Below, in pieces: positions 59,561-64,000 of a stretch of DNA of 64,000 nt; within the stretch, counting starts at the first letter, position 1, and every line of letters starts with the position of its first letter. Below the pieces are notes generated by a model that was given only the letters and a program-made list of their open reading frames with translations, was not told the origin of the DNA and did no database searches. Location: NCBI GenBank assembly GCA_019057475.1, contig DXJO01000041.1:71284-135283 (forward strand). Direction: 5' to 3'. Origin of the DNA: Candidatus Thorarchaeota archaeon. GTDB lineage: Archaea; Asgardarchaeota; Thorarchaeia; Thorarchaeales; Thorarchaeaceae. Made by a program: the position numbers and the translations under genes.

Positions 59561-60672
59561 TGACTATGCAAACAAAGAGATTCTCTCCTCGGGACTACTT
59601 GGAGGAAAACCCACAGGTTCGCAAATTGTTGAGGATTACAGTGGTGATTGCACTCATAATAATAGGGGGTCTATTGGTTTTAGCTGCGATAGACGTCTAT
59701 ACATGGAACGGATTCGTTGTAAGGGCTAGCAAATCACTAGTTAATGGTCTTGCACTCAGCATGTTGCTCTTCTTGATGGTCTCTGGTTTCTTCTTGATCT
59801 TTGGTCTATGCGACGTAATCAATTTCGCGCACGGCGCGTTCTTTATGTTGGGAGGTTTCATGGGTTTCGTAATCTATCTCGGAACCGAGGCTGTTTTCCT
59901 AGACCCAGCCCTACCGTTCTATCTTATCTTCGGAGCTAATCAATTTGCCTTGTCAGTCACGGCCTTTATTGTAAGTGCCCTTGGAGCCGCAGCAGTTCTG
60001 GCTCTTATTGGTGGAGGAATAGAGTTCTTTACAATTCGGCGGCTTTACGGTAATCCTATCGCTCAGATACTGCTGACAGTTGGTTTTATGTTCGTTATCA
60101 CTCAGATTGTCGAGATTATCTGGGGGCCTTCACAGTTTTCCTATTTCATTATTTCCAATTCGCAAATAACCTACTTCTTCATTAGTGGTTTACTTGATTT
60201 TGGCGGAGGGCTGCAATTTGCTGTTTACCGTATTTTCTTGATTTTTCTAGGGTTAGCAGTTGCTGGATTAATGTTTATAGGGTTCAGAAAGACACGTATC
60301 GGACTCCTGGTACAAGCAGGTATAGAAGATTCAGAGATGGTTGAAGCATTAGGGACTGATATCAGAAAATTGTTTACAATTGTATTTATGTTGGGTGCAG
60401 GTCTTGCGGGACTATCAGGGGCTGTCCTAGTCCCGTGGATTGGAGCAAACTCGGGTCATGGTCTCACATACCTCATATTCGCATTTGTCATAGTTGTCGT
60501 TGGAGGCGCCCATTATGGTCGCCTTGAAGGGACTTTCTTTGGTGCACTTATAGTCGGTCTATCAATTCAATTTACATCATATTTCATTCCATTTCTTGAG
60601 AACATTATTGTATTCATAATTATGGCGATTATTCTGATAGTAAGACCAGGAGGATTAACGGGTCATGAATAA
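59560..60672 (+). CDS. livH: ABC transporter permease LivH
   Basis: A 370-residue permease with about nine segments. FLIFGLCDVINFAHGAFFMLGGFMGF is the LivH landmark, and MLGAGLAGLSGAVLVPWIGANSGHGLTYLIFAFVIVVVGG the cytosolic coupling region. The start overlaps the livF stop by one base and the stop overlaps livM by eight. Confidence 0.92.
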   Translation: MTMQTKRFSPRDYLEENPQVRKLLRITVVIALIIIGGLLVLAAIDVYTWNGFVVRASKSLVNGLALSMLLFLMVSGFFLIFGLCDVINFAHGAFFMLGGFMGFVIYLGTEAVFLDPALPFYLIFGANQFALSVTAFIVSALGAAAVLALIGGGIEFFTIRRLYGNPIAQILLTVGFMFVITQIVEIIWGPSQFSYFIISNSQITYFFISGLLDFGGGLQFAVYRIFLIFLGLAVAGLMFIGFRKTRIGLLVQAGIEDSEMVEALGTDIRKLFTIVFMLGAGLAGLSGAVLVPWIGANSGHGLTYLIFAFVIVVVGGAHYGRLEGTFFGALIVGLSIQFTSYFIPFLENIIVFIIMAIILIVRPGGLTGHE

Positions 60673-62269
60673 TGAAAGAAATATCGTAAGGAGACTGAAA
60701 GTAATTATCCTTAGGATACCCTCCATGCTGTCGAACAATAGAGCAGTAATAGCTGTTCTTGCGTTTTTGTATCTACTCCCATTGGGTACAGCAGCAAGTA
60801 CGTCCCCCGTTCGAGCTTTGCTCTTCCTCATTACTCAGATAATGGTTTTTAGTCTTCTTGCAATGTCTTTTGATCTACAATTAGGACGTGCATCGCTTCT
60901 GAATTTCGGACATGTTGCACTTTTTGGTGTGGGCGCCTATTTCATGGCATTTACTTTGGACGCAGATTTTCTCCCCCCGCCCTTTAATCTCATAGCTGCG
61001 ATTCCATTTCCCCTTACATTAGTTGTGGCAATGATGATTGGCGGTGGTCTCGGGCTCATAATGGGACTGACGACGAGCCGCATGAGAGGCACAGCGTTTG
61101 CATTTATTGGTTTAGCGATAGCGATGTTCATCTATAATTTCTTCGCTGAAAATCCTGGTCTTTCTGGGGGAGAAACAGGACTGAGGGTACCAACTCCTGA
61201 TATCATTAGGACTGCTCCTTTCTATCTGCTCTTTGTCACACTTGCATTTGTATTCCTTGCCGCATTTATTGGAATGGTCGTCCTTTACATAAAGAAGCGG
61301 ACAGAACCTATTGGTCTAATCCTGGTCACTCCAGTTATGGTAGCCTTTACAGGTGTCCTATTGATTTTTGGGACAAATGTCTTTGGACCTGTGTTAGTAT
61401 TCATTGCCTTTCTTGGGATGATTTTCCTCTTCTGGATTGAACGGAGCAAATCCATTAGTGACCCTCTTCAATATTCTGAGAACCGAACATTCACAGGGGA
61501 AGTAAAACCAACTAACAAACTGACTACCTACGTATTACCTTTCATTATCATAATAATCGTCCTAATTGGCGTGGTTGTTAGTTTTGGTTCAAACATTGCT
61601 CAAATGGTAACACTGTGGATTGAAGATAGCTCCACATTTTACTTCACTATTCCAGTGCAATTCTATCTAGTATTGACTTGTCTTGTGATAACCTATGTTT
61701 TCATAAAACGATTAATTGCATCACCATTCGGGAGAATGGTTACTGCGGTCGCTCAAAATGAAGAACGGGCTGAAGCTTTAGGCTACAATAGTTATCGTGC
61801 CAAAATAGTTGTGCTTGTTATAAGTGGGGCAATTGCCGGCCTTGCAGGGGCGTTGTATGCACCATTCATTAGAATTATTGATCCGCATACCACATTAGGA
61901 GTCGAAATAACAATCAATGCAATGTTGTACACCATTATCGGAGGAATTGGTACACTACTGGGTCCAATACTCGGAACAGGAGTAGTGGTGTACTCTGAGC
62001 TAAATCTAGTGGACTTCATAAGGGAGGGGCTAGGCCTACCTGGACAATTATGGTTGGTCGGGCTAGGAGTGATGTACATATTCATTGTCCTATTCATGCC
62101 TCTTGGTATCGTTGGTTCTATTGGACGAAGGGCTGGCTCTATCAAAGATAGATTACGACAATTAAAATTAGGTCAATTTGAGTTTGGAATAAAGGATACC
62201 GATTATTGGGTCTTTGGATTACTGGGTACAATAGGTTTGTTCCTATTGTTGTTGATCGTCAGTCTTTAG
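60665..62269 (+). CDS. livM: ABC transporter permease LivM, enlarged
   Basis: A 534-residue permease; usual LivM proteins are 300-400. LQLGRASLLNFGHVALFGVGAYFMAF and SGAIAGLAGALYAPFIRIIDPHTTLGVEITINAMLYTIIGGIGTLLGPILGTG are the family motifs. The extra length is an insertion of about 150 residues with several more hydrophobic segments (residues 180-320). The last 50 residues end in another helix (YWVFGLLGTIGLFLLLLI). Confidence 0.9.
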   Translation: MNNERNIVRRLKVIILRIPSMLSNNRAVIAVLAFLYLLPLGTAASTSPVRALLFLITQIMVFSLLAMSFDLQLGRASLLNFGHVALFGVGAYFMAFTLDADFLPPPFNLIAAIPFPLTLVVAMMIGGGLGLIMGLTTSRMRGTAFAFIGLAIAMFIYNFFAENPGLSGGETGLRVPTPDIIRTAPFYLLFVTLAFVFLAAFIGMVVLYIKKRTEPIGLILVTPVMVAFTGVLLIFGTNVFGPVLVFIAFLGMIFLFWIERSKSISDPLQYSENRTFTGEVKPTNKLTTYVLPFIIIIIVLIGVVVSFGSNIAQMVTLWIEDSSTFYFTIPVQFYLVLTCLVITYVFIKRLIASPFGRMVTAVAQNEERAEALGYNSYRAKIVVLVISGAIAGLAGALYAPFIRIIDPHTTLGVEITINAMLYTIIGGIGTLLGPILGTGVVVYSELNLVDFIREGLGLPGQLWLVGLGVMYIFIVLFMPLGIVGSIGRRAGSIKDRLRQLKLGQFEFGIKDTDYWVFGLLGTIGLFLLLLIVSL

Positions 62270-62312
62270 GATGGAGTTGATGGTATGATCAAGATTTCAT
62301 CAAGAAAGAAGG

Positions 62313-63155
62313 TTGAACGAAAAGTGGGTGATTGTCTTGCCATATGAAACTATCGGAGACATCGATATCTATTACGAGATTCATGGACCACCTGAGGCTC
62401 CACCACTTGTGTTGATAGGAGGATGGGCTAGTTATCGTTGGATATGGTTTCGACAAATTCCTGCCTTCAAAGAAAGATACAGATGTGTTGTGTTTGATAA
62501 TCGTGGAGCAGGAAGAAGTTCCAAGCCTGACCATCCATATACTATGGAAATGTTCGCTGATGATGTTGTTGGTCTGATAGAAGCATTGGATATCGAAAAC
62601 GCACATATCATAGGGATTTCAATGGGTGGATTCATTGCGCAGCAAATTGCGATTTCCTATCCCGAAAAGGTTCGAAGCTTGATCATTGTTTCTAGCAGCT
62701 TTGGAGGGCCTAATTCTATTCCTATGGATGATAAAACAATGGCCATGTTAATTGCTCTTCCAACTGAAACAATATCAAAAGAGCAAGCGAGGGAGATGCG
62801 CTATAAAGCTACTTTCAGTACACAATTCCTCCAAGAAAACAGGTTAGTGATAGATCAGATAGATGAATGGGCTGAACGGCATCCTACGCCGGTATATGCA
62901 CAAGTGCATCAAAGCTCAGCAGCAAAATCGTTTAATGCTGAATCGGAAGTGAAACAAATATCTACACCGACACTTATCTTACACGGAGATAGTGACCTTT
63001 GTTTTCCACCTAAGAATGCAGAACTGCTAGCTAATAGCATATCCACATCGAAATTGAAAATTATAGAGGGCGCATCACATTTTGTCATCATTGAAAAGTA
63101 TGAAGAGTTCAATAATGAGGTAATGAATTTTATAGACGAAGTGGAAAAAGGATGA
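62313..63155 (+). CDS. Alpha/beta hydrolase
   Basis: A 280-residue protein with TTG start. VFDNRGAGRSSKP (oxyanion region), HIIGISMGGFIAQQIAISYPEKVRSLIIVSSSFGG (nucleophilic Ser in G-x-S-x-G), TLILHGDSDLCFPPKNAELLANSI (Asp) and IIEGASHFVIIEKYEEF (His). Ester, lactone or CoA-thioester hydrolysis is possible. It lies 43 bases after livM. Confidence 0.88.
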   Translation: MNEKWVIVLPYETIGDIDIYYEIHGPPEAPPLVLIGGWASYRWIWFRQIPAFKERYRCVVFDNRGAGRSSKPDHPYTMEMFADDVVGLIEALDIENAHIIGISMGGFIAQQIAISYPEKVRSLIIVSSSFGGPNSIPMDDKTMAMLIALPTETISKEQAREMRYKATFSTQFLQENRLVIDQIDEWAERHPTPVYAQVHQSSAAKSFNAESEVKQISTPTLILHGDSDLCFPPKNAELLANSISTSKLKIIEGASHFVIIEKYEEFNNEVMNFIDEVEKG

Positions 63156-63231
63156 CTTATTCCTGAGCCCAAAAGGAAGGTGATTTGGCAAGGAAAAGAA
63201 TGTTGGGCCCGATAAGCAAACTTAGAGGATG

Positions 63232-64000
63232 ATGTTTATGGTTCGTTCAGCTGTGGTCACAGGTCTGGGAATGTATGTTCCTGAAAAGATGTTGACAAAT
63301 GAAGAAATTGAGCTAGTGCTTGATCGTCCTGGAACAGCAGATTGGTTGGTGGAGAATGTTGGCATCAGACAACGTCACGTCATGGCTGAAGATGAGGTGA
63401 CATCTGATCTTGCTCTTCATGCTGGTCGTGAAGCATTAGAAAATGCAGGATTGGAAGCAGACGATCTCGACCTAATCATTTTGAGTACTGACACACCGGA
63501 CTATCTATCTCCAGCAACATCAGTAGTGGTTCAGCACAAACTCGGTGCGAAGAATGCAGGTACTTTTGACGTCAATTGTGCTTGTGCAGGTCTGGTTACT
63601 TCTTTGGACATAGCCTCCCGCTATATTAGAACAGATTTTGACATCAATTCGGTTTTGGTGATTGGGGCATACGGAATGACCAAATTTGTTGATTGGACAG
63701 ACCATTATACTTGTACTTTGTTTGCGGATGCTGCAGGAGCAATGGTACTGCAGGCCAGTGAGGATAGAGAAGGATTCATTGCCTCTGAATTAATAGCGGA
63801 TGGCTCATTCCATGACCATTTGGGGATATTTGTCGGAGGAACGGCAGAACCCCCAACAGTTGAAGCGATCCAGAATCACAGGCACCATCTAGCTTTTCGC
63901 AAACGCTTTCCGGCCGATACAAACCTTCAACATTGGCCAACTATGACAAGAGATTGTGTATCAAAGGCTAATCTGTCCATCGAGGATATCGACTGGATTT
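63232..64000 (+). CDS. 3-oxoacyl-ACP synthase III-like enzyme, cut by the window edge
   Basis: Open to the end of the window (about 256 residues seen). VVTGLGMYVPEKMLTNEEI, VENVGIRQRHVMAEDE and DVNCACAGLVTSLDIA (active-site Cys) are KAS III features. Three in-frame ATGs lie at 63229, 63232 and 63238 behind AGAGG. Second KAS III-type gene of the cluster; the catalytic His and Asn lie beyond the edge. Confidence 0.85.
   Translation, partial: MFMVRSAVVTGLGMYVPEKMLTNEEIELVLDRPGTADWLVENVGIRQRHVMAEDEVTSDLALHAGREALENAGLEADDLDLIILSTDTPDYLSPATSVVVQHKLGAKNAGTFDVNCACAGLVTSLDIASRYIRTDFDINSVLVIGAYGMTKFVDWTDHYTCTLFADAAGAMVLQASEDREGFIASELIADGSFHDHLGIFVGGTAEPPTVEAIQNHRHHLAFRKRFPADTNLQHWPTMTRDCVSKANLSIEDIDWI

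Overview
The window is archaeal and most likely from an Asgard archaeon, with Thorarchaeia-like gene content as the best guess. The evidence is the archaeal ribosomal and information-processing gene order (rpp21, yhbY, S19e, PDCD5, L39e, L31e, eIF6, L18a, prefoldin, ftsY; and ftsZ, secE, spt5, L11, L1, L10, L12), a geranylgeranyl reductase, tRNA introns, a eukaryote-type topoisomerase IB and a longin-like protein. No phylogeny was run, so the lineage is inference.

Layout. 0-4.5 kb: a STAND NTPase/TPR protein followed by a frameshifted leucine-rich-repeat protein, resembling a split NLR-type module. 4.6-12.1 kb: an accessory region of small membrane proteins, a solitary PD-(D/E)XK-like nuclease, an acetyltransferase, a nitroreductase and a DUF362 protein. 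It is punctuated by seven same-strand fragments that look like the 3' ends of tRNA genes. Six of the seven lie just after the stop codon of a plus-strand reading frame, so the region looks like a gene-cassette array. 12.1-22.7 kb: housekeeping and small genes (peroxiredoxin, dUTPase, geranylgeranyl reductase, orotate phosphoribosyltransferase-like, longin-like protein) among five tRNA genes, several with odd structures. 22.7-29.6 kb: methyltransferase, a two-HTH Lrp-type regulator, a serine hydrolase, arsenate reductase and topoisomerase IB.

30.1-34.0 kb holds an mvhD-fdhA-fdhB operon for F420- or heterodisulfide-reductase-linked formate oxidation; mvhD carries an apparent homopolymer frameshift. 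34.0-40.9 kb is loosely packed: an HxlR regulator divergent from a very small Cys-rich protein, a tRNA-Gly, membrane proteins, a beta-helix surface protein, a dispersed repeat family with a roughly 48-bp spacing, and gene remnants. 41.9-54.2 kb is the dense translation, secretion and cell-division region, including Nep1, RNase P protein Rpp21, FtsY, ornithine carbamoyltransferase, a PfkB kinase and FtsZ. Spt5 here carries an inserted zinc finger and L31e an acidic N-terminal extension.

54.4-64.0 kb is an acyl-CoA module: MaoC hydratase, KAS III/HMG-CoA-synthase-like enzyme and acyl-CoA synthetase on one strand. Facing away is a complete Liv-type ABC transporter (two ATPases, two permeases, no binding protein in view) with an alpha/beta hydrolase and a second KAS III running off the window edge. 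Together they suggest uptake and CoA activation of an amino acid or organic acid. Four genes (LRR protein, a membrane protein, a GNAT acetyltransferase and mvhD) are split by one-base shifts, at least two of them in A6 runs, so some apparent pseudogenes may be sequence errors.
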